DNA from: Rahnella rivi
GTDB lineage: Bacteria > Pseudomonadota > Gammaproteobacteria > Enterobacterales > Enterobacteriaceae
Direction: 5' to 3'
DNA: 37,625 nt
Assembly (NCBI RefSeq): GCF_019049655.1
Contig: NZ_JAFMOX010000038.1
Coordinates: 1-37,625 of the forward strand
Part shown: piece after piece, positions 24,203 to 32,603 of the stretch
Layout: each line of letters opens with the position of its first letter
How positions within the stretch are numbered: position 1 is the stretch's first letter
Translations under genes and position numbers: made by a program
The notes under the pieces: model-generated
Seen by the model: only the letters and a program-made list of their open reading frames with translations
The model's database searches: none
What the model was told of the DNA's origin: nothing

Positions 24203-25750
24203 TCAGGCTTTTGCCTTCGGCATCTGAGAAACTAATGACAGATTCACGTCCATGCCTTCTACCTGGAAGTGCGGTACGGCGTAGAGTTTCACGCGGAAGA
24301 AGCCAGGGTTGTCTTCGATATCTTCAACGGTCACTTTGGCATCACGCAGCGGGTGAGAAGCCTGCAGGTCGTCGCCCGGATCGGTCATTTCGGTGACCAG
24401 CGTGCGTACCCAGGTGTTCAGTTCCAGTTCCAGCAGACGGCGGTCTTTGGTGGTACCGATGTTTTCACGCTGGATAAGCTTCAGGTAATGCGCGATGCGT
24501 GACAGAAGGAAGATGTAAGGCAAACGCGCATTGATGCGGCTGTTAGCAGTGGCATCCGCGGTGTCGTAGAGCGCCGGTTTCTGCGCAGAGTTGGCAGAGA
24601 AGAAGCAGGAGTAATCGCGGTTTTTGTAGTAAGACAACGGGATGAAGCCCAGGTTGGCAAACTCAAACTCGCGGGTTTCCGGGATCATCACCTCAGACGG
24701 AATTTTCACCTGATTACCGGTGCCCAGGTCGTACAGGTGGATCGGCAGATCAGTCACTGCGCCACCTGCCTGCGGACCACGGATTTGTACGCACCAGCCG
24801 TTTTTGATGAAGCTTTTCACCATGTTGGCAGCAAAGGCGAACGCGGCGTTGGTCCACAGGTATTTCTCGTGATCCGGGCCTTTCACTTCTTCAACGTAGT
24901 TGAAACTGCGAACCGGCACGGTATCCGGGCCATACGGCAGACGACCCAGCACACGAGGCATGGTCAGACCGATATAGCGGGAATCGTCGGAGTCGCGGAA
25001 GGATTTCCATTTGATGTATTCGGCGCGATCGAAGTAGTTACCGATGTCTTTTATCGCGGCAACTTCTTCCATGGAATCTTTCAGGAAGAATTTTGGACCG
25101 ACGGCACCGACGAAAGGCATGTGCGCAGCAGCAGAGACTTTAGAAATGTTACGCAGCAACGCGACATCTTGCGCAGACGCGTCAAACTCGTAGTTAGAAA
25201 TGACGGAACCAATTGGCTCGCCACCTGGTGTGTCATATTCCTGAATGTAGGTATGGCGGTACAGGCCGCTCTGAATGATCTCGGGACAATCTTCGAAGTC
25301 CTGACGCAGGTCATTTTTAGACACGTCCAGCAGTTCGATTTTCACGTTCTGGCGGAAATCAGTGCGGTCAACCAGAAACTTCAGGCCACGCCAGCCGGAT
25401 TCCACGCGCTGGAATTCAGGGTGATGCATGACTTCGTCCAACTGACGGCTAATCTGGCTGTCGAGTTCGGCGATGTGGTGATCGAGCAGCGTTTTATCCA
25501 GACGTTCAACAGTCTGACCCGACAGCTTCAGGCGTTCCAGGAAAACCTGAACGGCCGCAGTGACACGCTGGTCGGCAGTGACATCAGCCAGCGCTGAAGT
25601 ATCCTGGAAATCGTTCAGGTCGCCCAGTGAGGAAACCGGTGTAAGATTAATTTTGTCGAACAGGGAGGCATAAATAGGGCTGGCTTCCGGGTTCTCGAGC
25701 ACGGTCGTCTGACCGTTTGAAGAAGAGGCGTTTTCGTTATTGACTGACAT
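24203..25750 (-). CDS. tssC: T6SS contractile sheath large subunit TssC
   Basis: This is 515 aa from MSVNNENASSSNG; an ATG two codons earlier is also possible. Family hallmarks are SGWRGLKFLVDRTDF, IQEYDTPGGEPIGSVISNYE, MPRVLGRLPYG, GPQAGGAVTDLPIHLYDLG and the C-terminal VPHFQVEGMDVNLSLVSQM. It forms the contractile sheath with TssB, encoded just upstream. Spacing and orientation match the canonical tssB-tssC pair. The gene looks intact. Confidence 0.97.
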   Translation of the reverse strand: MSVNNENASSSNGQTTVLENPEASPIYASLFDKINLTPVSSLGDLNDFQDTSALADVTADQRVTAAVQVFLERLKLSGQTVERLDKTLLDHHIAELDSQISRQLDEVMHHPEFQRVESGWRGLKFLVDRTDFRQNVKIELLDVSKNDLRQDFEDCPEIIQSGLYRHTYIQEYDTPGGEPIGSVISNYEFDASAQDVALLRNISKVSAAAHMPFVGAVGPKFFLKDSMEEVAAIKDIGNYFDRAEYIKWKSFRDSDDSRYIGLTMPRVLGRLPYGPDTVPVRSFNYVEEVKGPDHEKYLWTNAAFAFAANMVKSFIKNGWCVQIRGPQAGGAVTDLPIHLYDLGTGNQVKIPSEVMIPETREFEFANLGFIPLSYYKNRDYSCFFSANSAQKPALYDTADATANSRINARLPYIFLLSRIAHYLKLIQRENIGTTKDRRLLELELNTWVRTLVTEMTDPGDDLQASHPLRDAKVTVEDIEDNPGFFRVKLYAVPHFQVEGMDVNLSLVSQMPKAKA

Positions 25751-25787
25751 AAGCATTATCTCGCATTAATCCGTTAAGTGGAGGCAA

Positions 25788-26282
25788 TCAGGCCTTTGGT
25801 GCCAGGGCATTCAGTTCGCTGCGCAGTTCATTGCTCAGAGACGGATCTTTAAGAATGGTTTCGAGCTCTTTGCGGAAGGTCGCGTTGTCGAGAAGATTGG
25901 ATTTGAGATCGCGTAAAAGATTACGCATCGCGAGCATCGCGCGAAGCTGTGGGATCTGACGTGCCACTTGTTCTGGCTCGAAATCCTTCATTTCTTTGAA
26001 GTTAAGCTTGATGCTTTCTTCGCTGCGATCGCCTGACAGTGTGTTTTCAACGGTCAGGTTCAGCGACGGGCTAAAATCAGCGAGTACACTGTTAAAGTTA
26101 TTTTTATTAATATTGACTTTTTCACGCTCTGACAAAGGACGCGTCTCTTTACCATTGCTGTAGTCACCCATTACCATTAATTTTAAAGGTAATTCGACTT
26201 TTTTCTGCGCGCCGCCTGTATGTAAATCGAGTTTAATATTGACGCGAGCTTTGGGTATTTCTTCCTGAAAGCTATTAGACAT
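25788..26282 (-). CDS. tssB: T6SS contractile sheath small subunit TssB
   Basis: This encodes 164 aa. The start MSNSFQEEIPKARVNIKLD is preceded by AAGGGAT. The PLKLMVMGDYSNG segment, the Asn-rich NINKNNFNSVLADFSP and the helical C-terminus (LRSELNAL) are typical of TssB (ImpB/VipA). It pairs with TssC to build the sheath and is the first gene of the leftward T6SS operon here, with an 870-bp upstream region that probably holds the main promoter. Confidence 0.96.
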   Translation of the reverse strand: MSNSFQEEIPKARVNIKLDLHTGGAQKKVELPLKLMVMGDYSNGKETRPLSEREKVNINKNNFNSVLADFSPSLNLTVENTLSGDRSEESIKLNFKEMKDFEPEQVARQIPQLRAMLAMRNLLRDLKSNLLDNATFRKELETILKDPSLSNELRSELNALAPKA

Positions 26283-26454
26283 GCCTATCCCTTATTGATG
26301 AGTGATAAACGCTGCCAATGAATCCATAAATAAATGAAAGGTAGGCAACCCTGCCATAAAACGATATCCATTTCTGCACCTGGTGGGGTGAGATAAATCA
26401 GGGTCACAATCAAGACAAAATATTTTGAGAAACATTCCGCAGTGTGTTTTGAGT

Positions 26455-26477
26455 TTATGTGGAAAAATTCCACATAA
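26455..26477. repeat. 10-3-10 perfect inverted repeat upstream of tssB
   Basis: TTATGTGGAA and TTCCACATAA flank a 3-nt AAA centre, about 175 bp before the tssB start. No T-run follows on either strand, so a protein-binding site is more likely than a terminator. Confidence 0.6.
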
Positions 26478-26623
26478 GTACCTGTGGCCGGTATTTTAGA
26501 AACATTGATGTTTATATTGAAAACTAAAATGTGTTACTGAATGTTACTGGTTAGGCTTATATACATGAAAGAATATTTCATTGATAAGTAAGATTTTTCT
26601 TTATGAGTCTCTTTAAGTGCCAT

Positions 26624-26641
26624 AGCGCAAGGGCTTGCGCT
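26624..26641. repeat. 8-2-8 perfect inverted repeat
   Basis: AGCGCAAG and CTTGCGCT flank GG, about 345 bp upstream of tssB. This GC-rich repeat stands in AT-rich surroundings and has no T-run after it. Operator or structured leader; not assigned. Confidence 0.55.
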
Positions 26642-26943
26642 GAATTGTACCTTTCTACCCGGCGTAAAAATAACTAAGAGTTTTCGTATTAAGAGTGATT
26701 TGAGTTAGGGAATATTCTCATTAATTAATGAAAAAATAAATCATGGTCGTTAAGCAGGCAGCTTTAATTCATAAGATTTTTCCTCGACAATTATTAAGAA
26801 TATTCACATGACAAATTATTTGAGAGTTTTATTTGATTGCATTTTATGAGGGAAATATCTTAGAGCCATTTAAACTGGGCCGGAATAAGTCGGGTGAGTA
26901 TCTCGTTCTGATAATGAAAGTTATAATACTTATTGCGAGTCAC

Positions 26944-26959
26944 TTCACGTTAACGTGAA
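26944..26959. repeat. 16-bp perfect palindrome TTCACGTTAACGTGAA
   Basis: This unspaced palindrome lies about 210 bp before the chemoreceptor start and 660 bp before tssB. It has the look of a dimeric regulator site, with a CACGTTAACGTG core. It is followed by an A-run on the plus strand, so it would not terminate plus-strand transcription. Confidence 0.55.
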
Positions 26960-27093
26960 AAAAAAGTTAAAGCATGAGACATATCCCGCGTAAGAAAAAT
27001 GAGCACTGGCGACATTCAGGCGCTAATGCCCTTGAGCAACGGTAGGCAGATCGATCATACTGCCAAAAATTTGTGATAGTACGGGTGTAAGGC

Positions 27094-27120
27094 TAAACAT
27101 TCGCAGGGATATGCCGATAA
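27094..27120 (+). promoter_or_regulatory. Sigma-28 (FliA) promoter for the chemoreceptor gene
   Basis: TAAACATT, an 11-nt spacer and a perfect GCCGATAA match the enterobacterial FliA consensus (TAAAGTTT-N11-GCCGATAA) at the right spacing, 33 bp before the start codon. Confidence 0.85.
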
Positions 27121-27153
27121 ATAGACTCCTGATCCGATGTATAAGAGCCGCAC

Positions 27154-28701
27154 ATGTCCCTAAAAAAGTCTTCTCTGCTTGTTTTAATTGTTCTTTTTGC
27201 TCTCTTTTTCGCCAGTATGATGTCTAACGTCTGGTTGCTGACACGCAGTAATCATTCACTGGATGATGTGAATAAAGAAATCCGCGTGGTGCTTTCCATT
27301 ATTGACCCGATTAACCACAGCCGTACTTCTCGCGTACGGGTGATGGAACTGATGAAACAGATCGAGAGCGGGGATAACAGCCAGTTGAAACCGGCACTCG
27401 AAGGTGTGGATGAAGCCACCGGTAAAGCGGACGCAGCATTCCAGGCCTATCTGAGCGCACCCAAGTTGCCGGGCGAAGCTGCCCTGGCCGAGGCCTATCG
27501 CGCCACCTATCTTGATTACCGTCAGAATGGTATTCAGCCGCTGGTTGACGCTGCCCGTGCAGGCGATCAACAGCAGTTTAAAGCACGTATTCCGGCAGTG
27601 ATAAAACTGGATCGCCAGTATGAAATTGTGCTGGATCAGGTGCTGGCGTTGCATGAGAAATACGCCAAAAACCTCAACAGTGAAGCGCAAAACAACTTCA
27701 GTTTTGGCATCGGGCTGACCATCGCGTTCTGCGTATTATTCCTGGTGGTGATCCTTGCGGTGCTCATCTTCATGAAACGTTACGTGCTGAACCCGTTGCT
27801 GAGTTCCCGTGATCACTGCCGTCAGATCGCCGAAGGATATCTGGATACGCCGGTGCCAGTGAAGATGAATTCGCGCAGTGAAATCGAACAACTGATGCAG
27901 TCGATGGAACATATGCGACTGGCACTGACGCAGATTATCAGTCAGGTGCGCGATACCAGCCACACGGTAGCGCATGCTTCACAAGAAATTACTGCCGGGA
28001 ATATCGATCTTGCATCGCGCACTGAACAACAGGCGGCAGCGCTGACAGAAACGGCGGCCAGCATGGAAGAACTGGGGGCGACGGTAAAACAGAATACTGA
28101 AAATGTCGTGCGCGCCAGCAGCCTGACCCGCGAAGCCGTGAAAAATGCCCGTGCCGGTGAGAAAGTGGCGCAGGAAGTGATCCAGACCATGGGGCGCATC
28201 AACAGCAGCTCTAAAAAAATCGAAGACATCACCGGTGTGATTAACAGCATCGCTTTCCAGACCAACATTCTGGCGCTGAATGCTGCCGTTGAAGCGGCAC
28301 GAGCAGGCGAGCAGGGGCGTGGATTTGCCGTGGTGGCCAGCGAAGTACGTAATCTGGCGCAGCGCAGCGCGGTGGCAGCGAAGGAGATCGAAAGCCTGAT
28401 TTCAGAATCTGTCGCCAATATAAAAGAAGGGTCGGATCAGGTTTCCCGCACCGGTGATTCCATTAGTGCGATCATTACATCGGTGACTCAGGTGGATGTC
28501 CTGATGGAACATATATCGACGGCGTCGGATGAACAAAGTCGTGGCATCAGCCAGATTGAACAGGCGGTGACGGAAATTGACGGAGTGACGCAACAAAATG
28601 CGGCGTTGGTTCAGGAGTCTGCGGCGGCGGCCGCTTCGCTGGAAGAGCAGGTGCATCATCTGACGCATTCGGTTTCGGCGTTCAGGTTAGCCGCGGTATA
28701 A
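27154..28701 (+). CDS. Methyl-accepting chemotaxis protein
   Basis: This encodes 515 aa. A first membrane segment ([22 protein letters not shown], near residues 7-28) and a second ([21 protein letters not shown], near 186-207) bracket a periplasmic four-helix-type sensor domain of about 155 aa. A HAMP linker follows ([20 protein letters not shown]), then the signalling coiled coil with the conserved hairpin [20 protein letters not shown]. The C-terminus ends FRLAAV without the NWETF tether for CheR/CheB. It reports an unidentified small-molecule ligand to CheA/CheW. A sigma-28 promoter places it in the flagellar regulon. No other chemotaxis genes are adjacent. Confidence 0.93.
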   Translation: MSLKKSSLLVLIVLFALFFASMMSNVWLLTRSNHSLDDVNKEIRVVLSIIDPINHSRTSRVRVMELMKQIESGDNSQLKPALEGVDEATGKADAAFQAYLSAPKLPGEAALAEAYRATYLDYRQNGIQPLVDAARAGDQQQFKARIPAVIKLDRQYEIVLDQVLALHEKYAKNLNSEAQNNFSFGIGLTIAFCVLFLVVILAVLIFMKRYVLNPLLSSRDHCRQIAEGYLDTPVPVKMNSRSEIEQLMQSMEHMRLALTQIISQVRDTSHTVAHASQEITAGNIDLASRTEQQAAALTETAASMEELGATVKQNTENVVRASSLTREAVKNARAGEKVAQEVIQTMGRINSSSKKIEDITGVINSIAFQTNILALNAAVEAARAGEQGRGFAVVASEVRNLAQRSAVAAKEIESLISESVANIKEGSDQVSRTGDSISAIITSVTQVDVLMEHISTASDEQSRGISQIEQAVTEIDGVTQQNAALVQESAAAAASLEEQVHHLTHSVSAFRLAAV

Positions 28702-28713
28702 GGTAAGAACCAA

Positions 28714-28755
28714 CTCCCGGCAACGAAAGTGCCGGGAGCACTGCTTGGGTTTTTA
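28714..28755. terminator. Terminator between convergent chemoreceptor and oxidoreductase genes
   Basis: A 9-bp perfect stem (CTCCCGGCA / TGCCGGGAG) with a 7-nt loop follows the chemoreceptor stop. A TTTTT run lies 11 nt further, so it works best for the plus strand; the convergent gene ends at 28756 and may use the same hairpin. Confidence 0.65.
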
Positions 28756-29958
28756 TCAGACGAATTTAGCCAGAGGATCCGCTGCCGCAAAGGCAACATC
28801 ACGCTCCGCCCGAGGCGGGTAAATCAGCTCATTTGTAATGGCGATTTTGATTTTTTTCGCCTCCTCACGTACCGATTGTACTTTTTGATCCCAGCCTTCC
28901 GTAAATACTGCCCCCCAACTGCCCAGGTCAAGGCAGGTGACGTAATTCACCTGACGATATGGAATAGGCGGCAGGCCCAGGATGCTTGCCGCGACATTAT
29001 TTCCGGCAAATTTACCTAACTGAATCGCATGCTGACAGGACATCAGCGCCGTATTGCCGACATCATCGGTGGCGGCATGAGCAACATCCCCGGTGGCGAA
29101 GACATCAGAGACACCACGAATTTGCAGATTTTCATCGACATACAAACGCCCGACACTGTCACGCTCCGCTGCAAACTGTTCAGTCAGCGCATTGGCCTGC
29201 ACGCCGGCGGTCCATACCACGGTTGAGGAGGCAATGTGGCTTCCATCACTCAATGTCACACCGGTTGCGTCAATGGCGGTGATGTCTGTCTGTAAACGCC
29301 ACTCGATGCCGATTTCCCTGGAGGCTTGTTCGATGACGTCGCGCAGCGCTTCACTGTAACGCCCGCCGATAACGTCACCGCGCTCAACTACGATAACTTT
29401 AGTCTTGGTTTCCGGGCCGAACAGCTCGCGCAAGCGGGAAGGTAATTCAGTCGCCAGTTCGATGCCGGTAAAACCCCCGCCACACACTACCACCGTGTTG
29501 CGTGCCGGAGTTGGCGCTTGGTTTGCCAGCCCGGTCAGATGTTTTTCAAAAACGTGTGCCGATTCCAGCTGATCGATATTGAACGTGTATTGACCGGCAC
29601 CGGGAACAGTGACCTGTCTTGCATTGCTGCCTGTGGCCAGCACCAGCCGGTCATAACTCGCCGATGCCAGTTGACCTTCCGCATCGCAATACCATACGTT
29701 TTTTGTCTTATTATCAATGCGTTTTGCGTTTCCCTGTATGAAGTGAATGTTCAGGGTTGTAAACAGTGGTGCCAGCGGAGAAACCAGAGAGGCAACATTA
29801 TTTTCATAAAATCTCGGGCGCACACGCAGCTCAGGATGAGGTGCCAGAACGCTGATGTTGATGTCATCGCCGCCATTTATGTACGCCAGCCGTGCTGCAC
29901 TCACTGCGGCCCACATACCTGCAAAACCGCTACCGAGGATCAGAATATGCTTTTTCAT
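28756..29958 (-). CDS. NDH-2-like FAD/NAD(P)H oxidoreductase
   Basis: This is 400 aa from MKKHILILGSGFAGMWAA, chosen because AAGGGT lies 7 nt upstream; a longer frame from 30033 would cover the promoter. The N-terminal GSGFAG is the FAD Rossmann motif, and VVCGGGFTGIELATEL (about residue 160) is the NAD(P)H-binding motif. IRGVSDVFATGDVAH is the conserved ATGD segment of this flavoprotein superfamily. The overall plan is that of type II NADH dehydrogenases, which pass electrons from NADH to quinone at the inner membrane without pumping, but a soluble flavoprotein role is possible. It is divergent from an Rrf2-type regulator and probably under its control. Confidence 0.85.
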   Translation of the reverse strand: MKKHILILGSGFAGMWAAVSAARLAYINGGDDINISVLAPHPELRVRPRFYENNVASLVSPLAPLFTTLNIHFIQGNAKRIDNKTKNVWYCDAEGQLASASYDRLVLATGSNARQVTVPGAGQYTFNIDQLESAHVFEKHLTGLANQAPTPARNTVVVCGGGFTGIELATELPSRLRELFGPETKTKVIVVERGDVIGGRYSEALRDVIEQASREIGIEWRLQTDITAIDATGVTLSDGSHIASSTVVWTAGVQANALTEQFAAERDSVGRLYVDENLQIRGVSDVFATGDVAHAATDDVGNTALMSCQHAIQLGKFAGNNVAASILGLPPIPYRQVNYVTCLDLGSWGAVFTEGWDQKVQSVREEAKKIKIAITNELIYPPRAERDVAFAAADPLAKFV

Positions 29959-30004
29959 GTGTTCAACCCTTAAATGTTCAGAACGCGTTAATAATCTGAC
30001 TGCC

Positions 30005-30033
30005 ACTATACTTGTCGTAGTTAACTGCGACAA
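30005..30033 (-). promoter_or_regulatory. Oxidoreductase promoter with an embedded palindromic operator
   Basis: On the minus strand TTGTCG (30033-30028), a 17-nt spacer and TATAGT (30010-30005) form a sigma-70-type promoter. A 22-bp near-perfect palindrome (30012-30033; half-sites TTGTCG and CGACAA around GTTAAC, one mismatched pair) covers the -35 and the spacer. A regulator bound here would block RNA polymerase; the divergent Rrf2 protein is the obvious candidate. Confidence 0.7.
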
Positions 30034-30190
30034 TAGTTTTCGGAGTTAAAAGAGTAAGGATAAAAGAGGATAGTCAACTGATTGATTAATGATGAAATCG
30101 TCAAAGGGTATTTACAGGCTCAAAAAGCGCGTCTTTCAGGTGCGGACAATCTCTGTATAATGACTCAGATAAAGTTTAACGGAGTTCATC

Positions 30191-30700
30191 ATGGCGTTTT
30201 ACAGTTCTGGCGTGGAATATGGCATTCATAGTCTGGTGTGCATGGTCGACATCAAAGGCGACGATCGTGAAATGAATGTCCGCGAAATGGCAGAGTTGCA
30301 GGGCGTTCCCTATGATTATCTGGCGAAAATCTTCACCCGTCTTTCGCGCGGGGGACTGGTAGTGAGCAGTGAGGGGAAGGGCGGCGGTTTCCGGCTGGCA
30401 CGCCCCGCGGCACTGATCACCATGCTGGATGTGGTTCAGGCCATTGACGGGGAGAAAGGGATTTTTGAATGTAAAGAGATCAGACAACGGCTGGCTGTTT
30501 TTGAAGAAAGTCCACCGGCCTGGGCGTGCGAAGGGCCTTGCGGGATCCGCGCAGTAATGGACAGCGCGCAACAACGTATGGAAGAAGAGTTAGCCCGCCA
30601 CAGCATTTTAGATCTGGCGAGAAAAACATTTCGCAAGGCGCCGGACACTTTTGCCATCGAAGTGCAGGATTGGATTGCTGAAAGGCGCCGTGCACAGTAG
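30191..30700 (+). CDS. Rrf2-family transcriptional regulator, RsrR-like
   Basis: This is 169 aa starting MAFYSSGVEYGIHSL after GGAG at 8 nt; a TATAAT box lies about 35 bp before the start codon. The winged helix-turn-helix is clear (MAELQGVPYDYLAKIFTRLS, then GGGFRLARPAALITMLDVVQ). Three cysteines follow: C94 in FECKEIRQR, C113 and C117 in WACEGPC. Glu9 and His13 match in position the Glu8 and His12 that, with two Cys of the partner subunit, hold the [2Fe-2S] cluster in Streptomyces RsrR, whereas IscR and NsrR space their cysteines differently. I infer a redox- or NO-sensing repressor of the divergent oxidoreductase gene, and probably of itself. Confidence 0.85.
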   Translation: MAFYSSGVEYGIHSLVCMVDIKGDDREMNVREMAELQGVPYDYLAKIFTRLSRGGLVVSSEGKGGGFRLARPAALITMLDVVQAIDGEKGIFECKEIRQRLAVFEESPPAWACEGPCGIRAVMDSAQQRMEEELARHSILDLARKTFRKAPDTFAIEVQDWIAERRRAQ

Positions 30701-30708
30701 ATGAACCC

Positions 30709-30740
30709 GGCCAGTGCGTGTTTCACTGGCCTTGTATTTA
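30709..30740 (+). terminator. Terminator after the Rrf2-family regulator
   Basis: An 8-bp stem (GGCCAGTG / CACTGGCC) with a CGTGTTT loop, then TTGTATTT. It separates this gene from the convergent aer gene and may serve both. Confidence 0.65.
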
Positions 30741-30745
30741 ACGGT

Positions 30746-32293
30746 TTAGCGGAAGACACCCACGGCATCCACTAATCTTTCCGCCTGTTTCTTTAAATCC
30801 GATGAGGCAATTGCGCCTTCCTGCACCTGAACTGAATTCTGATGGGTGATGCGATCCAGTTCTTCGATGGCTTTAGCGACATCCACCAGACCAAGATTTT
30901 GCTCGCCGGTTGCTGTTCTGATCTGCGCAATCAACGCGGAAACGTTTTGCACCTGGGTGACAATATCATCCATCGTCTTGCCTGCCTGAGCGACCTGTTT
31001 TGATCCCGAAATCACCGTGTCGGCGCTGGCATCGATCAATCGCTTAATTTCACTGGCGGCTGACGCACTGCGTTGTGCAAGACTGCGAACTTCCCCGGCC
31101 ACCACGGCGAACCCTTTGCCTTGTTCCCCGGCGCGTGCCGCTTCAACGGCCGCGTTCAGCGCGAGAATGTTGGTCTGGAATGCGATGCCATCAATCACCG
31201 ATGTAATAGTGGCGATCTGCTTTGAGCTGTCGGTAATTTGCTGCATTGTGCCGACAACACCCTGCATGGCATGGCTGCCTTTCTCTGCCGCCTGGCTGGC
31301 GCTAAGAGATAACGTGTCTGCCTCGGCCGCCGTCTGAGTGTTGCTTTCAACGGTCGCGTTCATTTCATTCATGGCCGCAGCGGTTTCCCCCACATTGGCT
31401 GCCGTTTGTTCTGTTCGACGGCTAAGTAAATCGTTGCCCTGTGCCAGTGATTCGCTGGCCTGTTTTACTTTCTGCGCCTGGCTGTGTACATCATCGACCA
31501 TCCAGCGGCAGATCAATCCGAGCTGCCCGACCGAACGCAGCGTCATACCAATTTCATCCGTCCGCGCCATCGGCGTGATGGTGTGGCTGGCGCCGCTCGC
31601 CACCTGTAATGTCTGTTTGCATAACTGTTCGAGCGGACGGGTGATCTGCCACTCAAACCAAAGGCCAAGGAAAAAGATCAGCACGGCGTTCAGCACCAGC
31701 GCGGAAATCATTTGCATTGAAGGCAAGGCAAAGAGCGTTGATATAAGCAGGGTACCCGCCAGCAACACAGCGAATAATCCGCTACGGATCCGCCAGCGGA
31801 CGGAAAGTGTTTTCAACACAGAAAGTCCGCGGGTAAGACCCGCTCGGATCAGCAAGCCTTTGTGAAGACGCCGGTTGTTCAGTTCGCCGCGATTGATTTT
31901 ATCGTACAGCAACTGCGTCTCAGTGATTTCTGCGACGGTCGGTTTCGTTCGCACGGAAAGATAACCCCGCGTTTTGCCGCCGCGAATGATCGGTACCACG
32001 TTAGCGCGAACCCAGTAGTGATCGCCGTTGCGTCGGCGGTTTTTGACCAGCGCTGTCCAGGGGAAACCTTGCTGCAATGTGGCCCACATATCTTTAAAGG
32101 CCTGAGGAGGCATATCGGGATGGCGAACAATATTGTGCGGCTGGCCGATAATATCTTCGCTGGCAAAACCGCTCACTTCGATAAAAGCGTCGTTAGCGTA
32201 GGTAATCTGACTGTTCACATCGGTCGTGGACATCAAGGTGGCGTCGTCCGGGTACTGATATTCCTGCTGAGTGACAGGCTGGTTATTGCGCAT
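30746..32293 (-). CDS. aer: Aerotaxis receptor Aer
   Basis: This encodes 515 aa. The N-terminal PAS domain matches Aer closely ([57 protein letters not shown]) and should bind FAD to sense redox or oxygen through the respiratory chain. A hydrophobic hairpin ([19 protein letters not shown], then [17 protein letters not shown]) anchors it in the inner membrane without a periplasmic sensor. A HAMP region and the MCP signalling domain with [20 protein letters not shown] follow. It lacks a C-terminal NWETF, as usual for Aer. Length is close to E. coli Aer (506 aa). It is driven by a sigma-28 promoter at 32354-32380. Confidence 0.93.
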   Translation of the reverse strand: MRNNQPVTQQEYQYPDDATLMSTTDVNSQITYANDAFIEVSGFASEDIIGQPHNIVRHPDMPPQAFKDMWATLQQGFPWTALVKNRRRNGDHYWVRANVVPIIRGGKTRGYLSVRTKPTVAEITETQLLYDKINRGELNNRRLHKGLLIRAGLTRGLSVLKTLSVRWRIRSGLFAVLLAGTLLISTLFALPSMQMISALVLNAVLIFFLGLWFEWQITRPLEQLCKQTLQVASGASHTITPMARTDEIGMTLRSVGQLGLICRWMVDDVHSQAQKVKQASESLAQGNDLLSRRTEQTAANVGETAAAMNEMNATVESNTQTAAEADTLSLSASQAAEKGSHAMQGVVGTMQQITDSSKQIATITSVIDGIAFQTNILALNAAVEAARAGEQGKGFAVVAGEVRSLAQRSASAASEIKRLIDASADTVISGSKQVAQAGKTMDDIVTQVQNVSALIAQIRTATGEQNLGLVDVAKAIEELDRITHQNSVQVQEGAIASSDLKKQAERLVDAVGVFR

Positions 32294-32353
32294 AGTGACA
32301 TATTTCCTGGTCAGGCTGCGGTTGAATTTAGATTAAGTTCCTTAACACTTAGT

Positions 32354-32380
32354 ATGTCGGCATGAAAAAAATTTTCTTTA
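32354..32380 (-). promoter_or_regulatory. Sigma-28 (FliA) promoter for aer
   Basis: On the minus strand TAAAGAAA, an 11-nt spacer and GCCGACAT fit the FliA consensus, 60 bp before the aer start codon. Confidence 0.8.
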
Positions 32381-32500
32381 GGGATCACTTTCGGATGTTC
32401 AAATAAGTGTCCCTGCACGCCCCTGTTTGTTCATAAACGCGTCTGATCATCACTTCATAAGTCCTCAGCTAAGTCTCTTATTTTTCACACTTCGCTGCCA

Positions 32501-32535
32501 TTGTGACTCCAGACTTAATAGGTCTGGAGTCACAA
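32501..32535. repeat. 14-bp perfect hairpin upstream of the integrase gene
   Basis: TTGTGACTCCAGAC and its exact complement flank a 7-nt loop, followed by ACCTTTT on the plus strand. It could be a weak terminator, a structured leader or a recombinase-related site. No gene ends immediately before it on the plus strand. Confidence 0.6.
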
Positions 32536-32603
32536 ACCTTTTGCCTATGATCTTCAGGCTTGTTATAACTGCCGCCCGCGATCTTTGTTGTGAAATTTAG
32601 CTG

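Larger units (their letters stand above)
26283..27153. promoter_or_regulatory. Divergent regulatory region between tssB and a chemoreceptor gene
   Basis: This 870-bp, AT-rich stretch has no convincing gene on either strand. It holds three perfect inverted repeats (listed separately) and, at its right end, a sigma-28 promoter for the chemoreceptor. The tssB promoter should lie here, but no clear -24/-12 sigma-54 element or strong sigma-70 site was seen on the minus strand. The composition is suitable for H-NS-type silencing, which is an inference. Confidence 0.6.

Noticed and set aside
24737..25597. Open frame of 286 codons on the plus strand opposite tssC.
   Set aside because: tssC is a clear, conserved gene on the minus strand. 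The antisense product has no recognisable motif.
26338..26360. Possible sigma-54 element (TGGCA ... TTGCC) on the minus strand upstream of tssB.
   Set aside because: The distance between GG and GC is about three bases too short for a -24/-12 promoter.
26285..26473. Small minus-strand frame of 62 codons just upstream of tssB.
   Set aside because: It covers the tssB ribosome-binding site and leader, has no ribosome-binding site of its own that stands out, and contains the 10-3-10 inverted repeat. More likely regulatory DNA.
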